From Brevundimonas sp. Leaf363 (GTDB lineage: Bacteria > Pseudomonadota > Alphaproteobacteria > Caulobacterales > Caulobacteraceae): a stretch of 64,000 bases of DNA. Both the position numbers and the translations under genes were made by a program. The notes beneath the pieces are model-generated. The model had not been told where the DNA came from. It was given only the letters and a program-made list of their open reading frames with translations, and ran no database searches. Location of the stretch: positions 1 to 64,000 of the forward strand of contig NZ_LMPZ01000004.1 in assembly GCF_001424025.1 (NCBI RefSeq). The letters are read 5' to 3'. This document shows positions 41,947-49,892 of the stretch, in pieces. The first letter of the stretch is position 1. Each line of letters opens with the position of its first letter.

Positions 41947-42291
41947 ATGAACGTTGCCGAACTCATTCAGGTATTGCGCGCCCTGCCCCGGGATATGCCT
42001 GTCGTCGCTTATGACGACGGCATGTTCAGCCAGTGTCCGCACGTCGAGGTGTGCGACCTACCGGTCGACAACATGAGCTACGATCCCCAGCAGTCGACGG
42101 CCTTCATCCGCGGTCTCGGCTCAGCTCGAATGACCTGCGCCGACTTTGAAGCCCGGCTGTCAGAGCTCGACGGGAGCCTGCCCGTGCGGATCAAAGATGA
42201 TGTGGCCTATTACGAGCCAGAGCCTGAAGTCGTATCCGCGGGCGGGGACTACCGAGGCACGCCGTTTGACCGAGACACGCTGATTATCTGA
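41947..42291 (+). CDS. protein of unknown function
   Basis: A 114-residue protein starts MNVAELIQVLRALPRDMPVVAYDDG, with FSQCPHVEVCDLPVDNMSYDPQQSTAFIRGLGSARMTCADFEARLSELDGSLPVRIKDD. The opening 'xELIxxLxxLPxDxPVxxxDDG' is seen in small alphaproteobacterial and phage-related proteins of unknown role. I prefer the ATG at 41947 over the in-frame GTG three codons upstream. It lies downstream of the restriction gene, but its link to it is unclear. Confidence 0.65.
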   Translation: MNVAELIQVLRALPRDMPVVAYDDGMFSQCPHVEVCDLPVDNMSYDPQQSTAFIRGLGSARMTCADFEARLSELDGSLPVRIKDDVAYYEPEPEVVSAGGDYRGTPFDRDTLII

Positions 42292-42798
42292 GCGGCGCGA
42301 ACCGCGACTGTGCGTGCGGCGCCGCATACGACTGGCGCGTGAGCGCGGCGGCCGCTTCGCGCCAAAGGCGGACATTGGATCACTGCCTGAAAGCGGTCAT
42401 TCTCGTCTGGGCGAGTCAATATCTAGGCCCAACTAAATCGGTCGGCCAGCTCATGATAGCTAGTGATTGAAAAGGTCGTTCTGTGCGATTCCGCAGATCG
42501 CGAACTGATCTGCAGCGCGCTCAGTTCGATAGATCATCCGGTTCCAGTGGCCCCACGAGGCTCTGGCTGAACGGCGTCTCCCTGCCAAGGTTCTGAAAGC
42601 GCCGCCAAGGCCCGCCCCTTGGCGTCGAAGACAGCCCGACACAACGAAGAAATCCTTTGGAGATCGCAGTTACGCCGGTCCAATCTCGCGCGGGGTTAAA
42701 AGGCGTTTGGAAGCGAGAGCGGGAATGGAGATCACTGTGAAGGGGGTGCCCTTTCGCCGCGCGACGCCCGTCGCTATTCCTGATCGGACGTCACCTAA
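42292..42798. other. 507-bp region without a supported gene
   Basis: Holds repeat copy 2 (42350-42375) and otherwise nothing I can name. A 60-codon minus frame (42460-42642, ending AICGIAQNDLFNH) is open but has no ribosome binding site or recognised relatives. No clear promoter for the CHASE2 operon can be picked out, though it must lie here. Confidence 0.5.
42350..42375 (+). repeat. dispersed 26-bp palindromic repeat, copy 2
   Basis: It has GGCC then GCTTCGCGCCA, three variable bases, GCGGACAT. It keeps the invariant core of the other copies at 34421, 49785 and 52418, with changed but still pairing arms. Confidence 0.6.
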
Positions 42799-43974
42799 GT
42801 GAGGCGGCTCGCGAAGGTCTCAAAATCACACCTTCTGACCCTCGGCCTCGGTCTGGTGGGCGGGGTCCTGACGCTGAGCCTCCTTTACCTCACGCCGCAG
42901 TTCGTCAATGTTGAGCCTTGGATTTCGGACTGGCGCACAGCTCTGTTCTCGGAGCGCGCAACGATCGACGACGAGAGAGTGGTCGTTGTGGAAATCGACG
43001 AGGCCTCTCTGAGCGGCCTTCCCTACCTGTCACCCATCGACCGGGCCTATATGGCCGAGCTCGTGAGCCGGATCTCAAGTTTCCGGCCGGCCGTCATCGG
43101 CATCGACGTTCTGTTTGATCGTCCGACCGAACCGGCCAAGGACGCGCGCTTTCTTACTACCGTTCGAGAGCTCGCCTCACCCGTGGTTCTCGGCTTCCAA
43201 CACGGCGCGCCCTCCCAGGATCGATCGCCCGACTTTGGCGCAACGGCGCTGCAGCGAACCCATCGTCCGTCCGGCTATTTGAACCTCGGCGATCCAGTGG
43301 ACGGCGTCATCCGCCACCTGCCTCCCTCCCTTGGGGGCCGATGCAGCTTCGCCGAGATGGTGGCCGCCGCAGACCAAACTCCAACGCTTCACGATTCGCC
43401 GCATTGCCAACGCACCCGACCGCTGCGGATCGACTGGCTCTTACCGGTCAGCAAGGCCGAACCAACGTTTCAGCCGCTCAAGGCCAGCGAGCTCATGAAC
43501 GACGTCACCGGACGCCTTGGGCCCTCCCTCCAAGGCCACGTCGTCTTGATTGGAGGCGTGTTCGACGAGGTCGATCGCCATAAGACGCCCTTGTCAGAGT
43601 TGGAGGGCGGCGGAGACTCTACGCCGGGGGTGTTTATTCACGGTCAGGCCGTTGAGCAGCTTCTCGATGGGCGTCGCCGTTTCGAACTGGGGCCGGTCGG
43701 CGAGGCCATCCTATTGACGTTGGCCGCCTTGGCCGGATCGATCTTGGCGGTCGCGCCGGCGACCCGAGACAGAAGCGGGCGGGTGATGTTCGTTTTGACG
43801 TGGGCGCTGATCGGAATCGATATTCTGGCCTTCAAACTCACCCGCTTCATCGTTCCCGGCGACGCGGTCGCCTTCGCGGTTCTTGTTGGCTTTGTCTTGA
43901 ACAGTGGACGTGTGACCTGGGAACGCCGGGGACTTGTCCACGCCGCGCGGCATGTCGGAGGCCTCATCTCATGA
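42799..43974 (+). CDS. CHASE2-domain membrane sensor without output domain
   Basis: This 391-residue protein has an N-terminal membrane helix (about 10-30, LTLGLGLVGGVLTLSLLYL). An extracytoplasmic CHASE2 domain follows (about 35-290, SDWRTALF, DERVVVVEIDEASL, SPIDRAYMAELVSRI, AVIGIDVLFDRP, LQGHVVLIGGVFDEVDRHKTPL, TPGVFIHGQAVEQLLDG), then two to three closing helices (about 300-375). Most CHASE2 proteins continue into a kinase or cyclase; this one ends after the helices, so signal must pass to partners. It starts with GTG (a TAA lies directly before it) without a strong ribosome binding site. Its stop overlaps the next start (ATGA), in a three-gene operon with a secreted protein and a CHAT protease. 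Confidence 0.85.
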   Translation: MRRLAKVSKSHLLTLGLGLVGGVLTLSLLYLTPQFVNVEPWISDWRTALFSERATIDDERVVVVEIDEASLSGLPYLSPIDRAYMAELVSRISSFRPAVIGIDVLFDRPTEPAKDARFLTTVRELASPVVLGFQHGAPSQDRSPDFGATALQRTHRPSGYLNLGDPVDGVIRHLPPSLGGRCSFAEMVAAADQTPTLHDSPHCQRTRPLRIDWLLPVSKAEPTFQPLKASELMNDVTGRLGPSLQGHVVLIGGVFDEVDRHKTPLSELEGGGDSTPGVFIHGQAVEQLLDGRRRFELGPVGEAILLTLAALAGSILAVAPATRDRSGRVMFVLTWALIGIDILAFKLTRFIVPGDAVAFAVLVGFVLNSGRVTWERRGLVHAARHVGGLIS

Positions 43975-44759
43975 TCTCAGTCCTCGCCTTTGCGACGACG
44001 CTCGCGCTGGTTCCAACGGCCGCATCCCCTGCCCCTGCTCCTCGAGCGCAAACGGGAGCAGCCGAGCCCACCTACATCCAGGCGGTCCTCAATCCGGAGG
44101 GCCCAAACCCGATCGTATGGCGGATCCCACAGGCTGACGGACAGGTTCAGGTTCGCCGCGGCGAGACTCTGTTGGCGATCTACCCCGATCGGCGCCGCGT
44201 TCGCATCGAAGGACCCTACGCGGGGCCGTTATCGGCTGCACGCAGTCGCCAGGTTTTGGAGGCCAGCTTCCTAGGACGTCTTGCGGCGATGTTCGATCGT
44301 AGCCGTATGCGGTACGACGCCATCGGCGGGGTGCGCGGCGACGACGCGCCGCCGCCACCGCCGGTCCCAGTGCTGCGGTCGCTTGACGCCCTTCCGCCGA
44401 TCGATGTCGAGGCACGCGGCCCGCAATGCGTTGCGGCGAGCGGATCCGCGATCTTGTGGCGCGCCAACGCCCACCGCCGACAGACCTTTACCTTGGCCGT
44501 TCTGGGAGGTTCCGCCACGACGGTCGCCTTTGCGGTTGACGCCCAAGAGGTGCCATGGCCAGGCCGGCTGCTGCCAGAGCCCACCACGACCGATGTGGTG
44601 GTCGCCGAGGCGGGATCCGGATTTCGGACCACGAGCTTCCGCTTCGTAACAGTCCCCACAACGACGGGCCCCGCGATGTTGTCGGCCCTCATCAATGCAG
44701 GGTGCTTACAACAGGCTGAAGCCGTAGCGGCCTATCTGGATCAGAGCGCCGCACAGTGA
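43971..44759 (+). CDS. secreted protein of the CHASE2-CHAT operon, unknown family
   Basis: This 262-residue protein has a signal peptide (MISVLAFATTLALVPTAASPAPA). A small beta domain (about 50-85, IVWRIPQADGQVQVRRGETLLAIYPDRRRVRIEGPYAG) recalls FecR-like or surface-glue domains. A helical stretch, a proline run (DDAPPPPPVPVL), and a second beta-rich domain (about 140-240, CVAASGSAILWRANAHRRQTFTLAV, FRFVTVPTTTG) with two Cys follow. I recognise no named family. It is coupled by 4-base and 1-base overlaps to the sensor before and the CHAT protease after, so it is probably the periplasmic bridge between them. In cyanobacteria DUF928 proteins occupy a comparable place beside CHASE2 and CHAT genes. 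Confidence 0.75.
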   Translation: MISVLAFATTLALVPTAASPAPAPRAQTGAAEPTYIQAVLNPEGPNPIVWRIPQADGQVQVRRGETLLAIYPDRRRVRIEGPYAGPLSAARSRQVLEASFLGRLAAMFDRSRMRYDAIGGVRGDDAPPPPPVPVLRSLDALPPIDVEARGPQCVAASGSAILWRANAHRRQTFTLAVLGGSATTVAFAVDAQEVPWPGRLLPEPTTTDVVVAEAGSGFRTTSFRFVTVPTTTGPAMLSALINAGCLQQAEAVAAYLDQSAAQ

Positions 44760-47700
44760 TGCAGGAGGCCCCTAGCGTCGTGAAAGGCCAAAGGACGTCT
44801 CATCGTCGATGGTCTTCGTGGTTGCGCGCCGGGCTTGGCGTTGTCGCGTCGCTGACCATCAGCGCGCAAGCCAGCCTCGCAGTCGCACGACAAGCAAACG
44901 GAACAACAGCCCCGGCCGCGACATCGCAGGAATTCGGAGCCTATTTCATTTCGCGAGCCGCGGAATTCGCAGCCGCAGGAAACTGGACCGGCCTGGAGCA
45001 ATATGGTCGGAGGGTGCTGGGCCATCTAGAGACGCTTCTCGGTCCCCATGACACCGACTTTGCGCCCCTACTGGCGGTCGTCGCCTATGCCCTGGCCCAG
45101 CAAGGTCGCATGAGTGACGCTCAGATCTACGTAGAGCGCGTTCGTAGCGCCACCGCGCCTGGCCAGACCTTAGGGATCGACTTTGCCGGGAAGCTCGTCG
45201 AAGTGAGGGCTCGGCTGGCCGCGCTCGATGCGGCCGGGCGATGGGGCGAGGCCGAGCCGTTGGCACGCGCCGCATACGAAACTCTGGAGGCGATGGCCGG
45301 ACCGAGACATCCCTTGACCGGCCTAAGCGCTGGTCAACTCGCTTCAACTCTGCGGTCCCTCGGCCGCTTCTCAGAAGCCGAGCCGCTCGCTCGACTGCAG
45401 CTGGAGAACCTGGAAGCAGCGCCGGCACGCAATGACGCGGATATTCGGGTCTCGAAAATCGCCCTTGCCAACATCCTGGCGGACCAAGGGAAATGTGCCG
45501 AGGCTGACAGCCTTCTGCGCGAACTCGTGCAGTCCCGGCCGGCCGGCCCCATCTCGCAGTGGGATGCGATCCTCCTCAACAACTTCGCTCAGAACCTCAA
45601 CTGCTTGGGGCTCGGGGGCGAGATGGTGGACTTGCAACGCCGCGCGCTCGCCACGATCGAGGGTAGTGCGTTTGAGACGCCAGAGCTCCGATTTCGGACC
45701 TTGACCAATCTCGGCGGAGCCCTGGAGATCCAAGGATTCTACGTCGAAGCAGAGGGGCTGCACCGGCGGGCCCTAGAGATATCAGAAAGCACCTGGGGCC
45801 CCGACCATCCCTCGGTCGCCATAGCGTTGCGCTTTCTTGCTAACAATCTGGACCTACAAGACCGCTTGGCGGAGGCAAACTCTCTTCATGCGCGCGCCTT
45901 GGCGATCAATGAAGCGACCTTCGGCATCGACAATCTTCTAACCGCGGATAGCATGGCGCGATTGGGGGTTAACTGGGTCAGGCAAGGCCGGCTGTCTGGG
46001 CTAGAGCCCCTATTCACCAGATCCTTGCAGATCCGCCGCCAGTTCCTTGGCGACGCCCACCCCGAGACAGCCGAAAGCGCTCAAATGCTTTCGATGCTGT
46101 ATCTTGTCGATGGCTCTCCAAACCTCGCGCTCGCGCCGGCGCGGATCGCTCTGGACGGCAGCCGCGAACTGGGCTGGCGAGAAAGTCGGTCGATGGGGCA
46201 AAGGGCGCAGCTTCAACGCGGGCGATGGACCGCACTTTCGGCCTCGCTCTTCTCTAAAGCCGCTTTCAAGGTCAACCAAGCGGCCCCAGACGAGGCCTTG
46301 GCCGGTGAGGCTTTCTCAGCGCTTCAAGATGCCTCAACGTCGATCACAGGGCGCGCGCTCGCGAACTCCACGGCGCGCGCAAGTCTTGACCCAGCAGGCC
46401 AGGCGCTTGCCCGCGCCTGGCAAGGGGCCATTGAGGAACGCGCAGGGATTGACCGCCGGCGATCCGAAGCCCTCGCCAGCATACAAGCGCCAGTCACAGT
46501 CTTCGATGGCGACGATCGGCGCGCCGCCTTGAGCCGCCTGATCGAGGACACGCAGAGAGAACTGATCCAGACCCAACCTAGGTATATGGAGCTGATCGCG
46601 CCTCAGCCCGTGCCGCTCCAGGCCGTGGCCACGGGTTCATCGGATGAGCCCGCGCTTTTGGGTGATGATGAGGCTCTCATCCTCCTCGCCCCGCTCGACG
46701 AGCGAATGGCACAGGTGGCTCAGAAGGGGTTGGTTTTCGCAGTCACCCGGCAAGGGTATGCTTGGGCGGAGATTTCTCTCGAGCGTGCAGCCCTGCACTC
46801 CGCCGTTCAAGCCCTGCGGTCGAGCCTTGATTCTGAAGGCGCGACGCCAGCTTCAGGCGTGGACCTTGCAGCTTCGTCCACCCTCTACGCTGCGCTGTTC
46901 GGCGATCCGGCGGTCGCCGCCTTGATCGCCGACAAGCCCGAATGGATCCTGGTTCCACAAGGCGAGCTTGTCTCTCTTCCTTTTGCCGCCCTCTCGACCG
47001 CGAAGGTATCGTCACCAGCGGTCTCAGGCAGGCCTCAAGCGTGGCTGGGGCTGCAACGCGCCCTGTCCATCGTTCCTGAGGTCGCGACCCTTCGCACTCT
47101 GCGCACCTTGAAGCGTCCGACGGCCCAGACTTCGACGCCGTTTATTGGGTTTGGCGCCCCCGACTTTGGTGGTTCAGCCCAACCTGGGCAGGCGGCGGCC
47201 TATTTTCGGGGGTCGCAGGCCGACGTTGACGCGGTGCGAAAGCTGGCCCCGCTGCCCGGAACAGCCGAAGAGCTTCACCGCCTGGCTGCAGCCTTCGGAG
47301 TCGACGACGTGGACAGTGGTGCCCTCTGGCTCGGCGCTGACGCCACAGAGTTCCAGCTCATGCGGCTCAACGCGGCCGGCGACCTCGGCCGGGCCCGCGT
47401 TATCGCCTTCGCCACTCATGGCCTCCTTACAGGCGACCTTGCCGGAACCTTGGCGGAGCCGGCATTGGCCCTGAGTCCGCCCGTGGCGAAGACGTCCTCA
47501 GAAGCGTTTGCCGATGACGGCTTGCTCACCGCCTCCGAAGCCTCTGGTCTCAGCCTGCGTGCCGATTGGGTGATTCTCTCCGCCTGCAACACGGCTGCGG
47601 GCGGCGGCGAGGTGGGAGAGGGGCTGACGGGCTTGGCGCGGGCCTTCTTCTATGCCGGGGCCGATACATTGCTTGTCTCCCATTGGAGGGTCGATGACGA

Positions 47701-47893
47701 GGCCGCGGCGCGCCTAACCACTCGTGCGGTTCAAATTTCTAATACGGACCCCAACGGGTCTAGGGCTCAGGCTTTGCGCGCATCGATGATCGAACTGAGC
47801 CAGACGCCCGGTTTTGAAAGCCCGACTTATTGGGCGCCGCTAACACTTGTCGGCGTGGATCGCCTTGAAGGCCGATCGACGGCTAGGCCATGA
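44759..47893 (+). CDS. TPR-CHAT caspase-like protease, exported or membrane-anchored
   Basis: This protein of about 1044 residues has an N-terminal hydrophobic segment (WLRAGLGVVASLTISAQASLAVA) acting as signal peptide or anchor. Tetratricopeptide repeats cover roughly 60-500 (GRWGEAEPLARAAYETLEAMAG, GRFSEAEPLARLQLENLEA, GFYVEAEGLHRRALEISE). The C-terminal CHAT domain (about 690-1030) carries His887 in AFATHG and Cys943 in LSACNTAAG, the caspase-type dyad, plus GLARAFFYAGADTLLVSHWRVDD. Both catalytic residues are present, so it is probably an active cysteine peptidase. The ATG overlaps the stop of the secreted protein gene (TGATG). Its likely location is the periplasm, with the CHASE2 protein as the sensory partner; the target is unknown. 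Confidence 0.88.
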   Translation: MQEAPSVVKGQRTSHRRWSSWLRAGLGVVASLTISAQASLAVARQANGTTAPAATSQEFGAYFISRAAEFAAAGNWTGLEQYGRRVLGHLETLLGPHDTDFAPLLAVVAYALAQQGRMSDAQIYVERVRSATAPGQTLGIDFAGKLVEVRARLAALDAAGRWGEAEPLARAAYETLEAMAGPRHPLTGLSAGQLASTLRSLGRFSEAEPLARLQLENLEAAPARNDADIRVSKIALANILADQGKCAEADSLLRELVQSRPAGPISQWDAILLNNFAQNLNCLGLGGEMVDLQRRALATIEGSAFETPELRFRTLTNLGGALEIQGFYVEAEGLHRRALEISESTWGPDHPSVAIALRFLANNLDLQDRLAEANSLHARALAINEATFGIDNLLTADSMARLGVNWVRQGRLSGLEPLFTRSLQIRRQFLGDAHPETAESAQMLSMLYLVDGSPNLALAPARIALDGSRELGWRESRSMGQRAQLQRGRWTALSASLFSKAAFKVNQAAPDEALAGEAFSALQDASTSITGRALANSTARASLDPAGQALARAWQGAIEERAGIDRRRSEALASIQAPVTVFDGDDRRAALSRLIEDTQRELIQTQPRYMELIAPQPVPLQAVATGSSDEPALLGDDEALILLAPLDERMAQVAQKGLVFAVTRQGYAWAEISLERAALHSAVQALRSSLDSEGATPASGVDLAASSTLYAALFGDPAVAALIADKPEWILVPQGELVSLPFAALSTAKVSSPAVSGRPQAWLGLQRALSIVPEVATLRTLRTLKRPTAQTSTPFIGFGAPDFGGSAQPGQAAAYFRGSQADVDAVRKLAPLPGTAEELHRLAAAFGVDDVDSGALWLGADATEFQLMRLNAAGDLGRARVIAFATHGLLTGDLAGTLAEPALALSPPVAKTSSEAFADDGLLTASEASGLSLRADWVILSACNTAAGGGEVGEGLTGLARAFFYAGADTLLVSHWRVDDEAAARLTTRAVQISNTDPNGSRAQALRASMIELSQTPGFESPTYWAPLTLVGVDRLEGRSTARP

Positions 47894-48239
47894 CTCGTGC
47901 ACATGTCTTCGTGCTCAAATGACAAAGATCATCGGCCATGAGCGGACCTTTCGAGCCTCCGCTTTGAGCCCATAGCGGACATCGACCGACGCGCGCGCCT
48001 AACGTCTGCAATGGGCTCTGAGCTGACTTCGAGAATGTCTGCTGTCGGGCTGAGACCTCGCCTTGATCCAAAACTCCCCACTCATTGCAGTTGGGCTAGT
48101 CAGTTACATGGCAACCAAGGCGTTATTCAGGAAGAAGAACGAGCGCCCGCCTGTGGATAGCGGCTATTGCCGGGATGACCGGGCCTTGCCTGCGGAAAAA
48201 AGCGCATCAGATTAAGCGCATAACCATAGAGGTGTTTGG
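47894..48239. other. 346-bp intergenic region with inverted repeat
   Basis: No gene is supported. The region contains an imperfect inverted repeat, AGCCCATAGCGGAC (47967-47980) with GTCTGCAATGGGCT (48004-48017), 12 of 14 positions pairing across a 23-base loop. It may end the CHAT operon transcript or be another degenerate repeat. The promoter of the TIR gene must lie in the last 150 bases; I cannot pick it out. Confidence 0.45.
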
Positions 48240-49211
48240 GTGCCGACTGTCTTTTTCTCATACTCGCACGCTGACGAAGCGCTTCGGGACCAGCTGGAAA
48301 AGCAGCTCGCCATGCTCAAACGTCAGAACGTCATCGACACTTGGCATGACAGACGCATTGGTGCCGGCGAAAACGTCCATCAGGTGATCGACGATCATAT
48401 CAATACGGCGGACATTATATTGCTGCTGGTGAGCGCCGATTTTCTCGCCTCCGATTACTGCTACGATGTCGAGATGAAGCGGGCCTTGGACCGGCATGCT
48501 TCCGGCGAAGCGATCGTCATTCCCGTCATCCTCCGCGCCTGTGACTGGCAGCACTCGCCGTTCGGCGCGCTTAGGGCAACGCCTCGCGACGGCAAGCCGA
48601 TCTCGCAATGGCCTGACATCGATGAGGCGTTCTTGCAGGTGGCTCAGGCGGTGCGCGAGGCCGCCGGGCGCGCTAGTGGCAGCCAAGCGGCACCTCCGCA
48701 GGCGGCGATACCAAGCCCACACCCCTACGTTCCGACCCCGGCCCCTAGCGGGCCACGGTCGAGTAATCTGCGCGTCGCCAAGACGTTCACACAGCGGGAC
48801 AAGGACCAGTTTCAGATCGAGACGTTCGAGTATCTGGCGAAGTTCTTTGAAAACTCGCTGGCCGAGCTCGCTGCCCGCAATCCCGGATTGGAAGGGGCGT
48901 TTCGCAGGGTTGATGCGAACCGCTTCTTCGCAACGGTGTACAAGGACGGAAAAGACGTTGCCCGCGCCACCGTCTACATCGGCGGCAGTAGCTTCGGCCA
49001 CAGCGGCATCGCGTATGTTGCCGGCCAGACCACCCAGAGCAGTTCGATGAACGAGTCCCTGACCGTTCATGCCGACGATCAGGCCTTGTATCTGACGAGT
49101 ATGGGCATGGCGATGATAGGGCGACAGACCGACCAGAAGCTCAGCCAGGAGGGCGCGGCCGAACTTTACTGGTCTATGTTGATCGAACCATTACAGCGAG
49201 CCCGCTACTAG
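48240..49211 (+). CDS. TIR-domain protein with novel C-terminal domain
   Basis: This 323-residue protein has an N-terminal TIR domain (about 2-140). FFSYSHADEALRDQLEKQLA is box 1, WHDRRIGAGENVHQVIDDHINTADIILLLVSADFLASDYCYDVEMKRAL carries the NADase-type Glu78, and VIPVILRACDW follows. A Pro/Ala-rich linker (about 148-180) leads to a C-terminal domain (about 185-320, TFTQRDKDQFQIETFEYLAKFFENSLAELAARNPG, RVDANRFFATVYKDGKDVARATVYIGGSSFG) that I cannot name. It starts with GTG. The stop codon abuts the next ATG with no gap. Bacterial TIR proteins with this Glu often deplete NAD or make cyclic ADP-ribose signals in antiphage defence; the C-terminal part is likely the sensor. Confidence 0.87.
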   Translation: MPTVFFSYSHADEALRDQLEKQLAMLKRQNVIDTWHDRRIGAGENVHQVIDDHINTADIILLLVSADFLASDYCYDVEMKRALDRHASGEAIVIPVILRACDWQHSPFGALRATPRDGKPISQWPDIDEAFLQVAQAVREAAGRASGSQAAPPQAAIPSPHPYVPTPAPSGPRSSNLRVAKTFTQRDKDQFQIETFEYLAKFFENSLAELAARNPGLEGAFRRVDANRFFATVYKDGKDVARATVYIGGSSFGHSGIAYVAGQTTQSSSMNESLTVHADDQALYLTSMGMAMIGRQTDQKLSQEGAAELYWSMLIEPLQRARY

Positions 49212-49691
49212 ATGCTCACGCCCAGTCAGTTCGCCGTCGGCACCCTCGCTCACGCCAAGCCGCTATCACTGTTGCTGCCGCGCGGACCTCATGAGAAGCC
49301 GTTCATTATAGGCACGATTGAAAGCCAATCATTTGCGGTCTGAATCGCCATCGATGATGCTCATGCCTTTGCTTTCTTTAGCGCGGAACACGCGCACCAC
49401 TGGCGAGGCCTGATTGTTCAGGACGTCTTGGTGGAGGTTGACGAAACGAGCGTATAGGACACCGGCTACAATGATGTTCGGCTGGGATCGATGATCCGAT
49501 CCGGAAGCAGGCTAAGCATCGCTGCAAAGGCCGAAGGATGGCGCGGAGGCGTCTCGCTGGTGACGCTTGCTGACACCTTGCCTCAGGTTGGCGAAGAATC
49601 AGCGGGCTTCACGCGCTGGCAGATCATCATTGGCTCAGGCATCGACAAGCAGGTACTCAAAACGATCTCGGTCGATCCGTCATCTAAATAA
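49212..49691 (+). pseudogene. TIR-partner gene interrupted by two in-frame stop codons
   Basis: Starting at the ATG directly after the TIR stop codon, one frame of 159 codons runs to TAA at 49689-49691 and is broken only by TGA at 49341-49343 (codon 44) and TAG at 49455-49457 (codon 82). All three pieces read like protein in the same frame: PSQFAVGTLAHAKPLSLLLP, then DDAHAFAFFSAEHAHHWRGL and VQDVLVEVDETS, then GWRGGVSLVTLADTLPQ and FTRWQIIIGSGIDKQVLKTISVD. No frameshift is needed, which points to recent inactivation by point mutation, or less likely to readthrough. The family is unknown. It was probably the cognate partner of the TIR protein. Confidence 0.7.
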
Positions 49692-49784
49692 CCGGAGATT
49701 TTCGTTCGCCTGATTTCAGCCGCGCATGTGAGACGGCGACGTAGGAGCGGACCTGCTCAATATCCGGTCTTCGGCGCTCGGCCA

Positions 49785-49810
49785 ATGCCTGCTAATGGCG
49801 CGAAGCGGGC
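49785..49810 (-). repeat. dispersed 26-bp palindromic repeat, copy 4
   Basis: On the minus strand it reads GCCC then GCTTCGCGCCA, three variable bases, GCAGGCAT. It keeps the core of the copies at 34421, 42350 and 52418. It lies in the gap between the broken TIR-partner gene and the TPR gene. Confidence 0.6.
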
Positions 49811-49892
49811 GCACTCGTCCTGGAGGGCGCGAGGTGCTGTCCATTTGACCGCTTCCTCCAGATAGGCGAGCGTTCCGACGGGGGCTATCGCT

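Noticed and set aside
42460-42642. A 60-codon minus frame ending AICGIAQNDLFNH
   Set aside because: The end looks somewhat protein-like, but there is no ribosome binding site, no neighbour in the same direction and no recognised family.
49341-49343. TGA as a selenocysteine codon in the TIR-partner frame
   Set aside because: A second stop of a different kind (TAG) follows in the same frame, and no selenocysteine insertion hairpin was evident after the TGA. Point-mutation decay is simpler.
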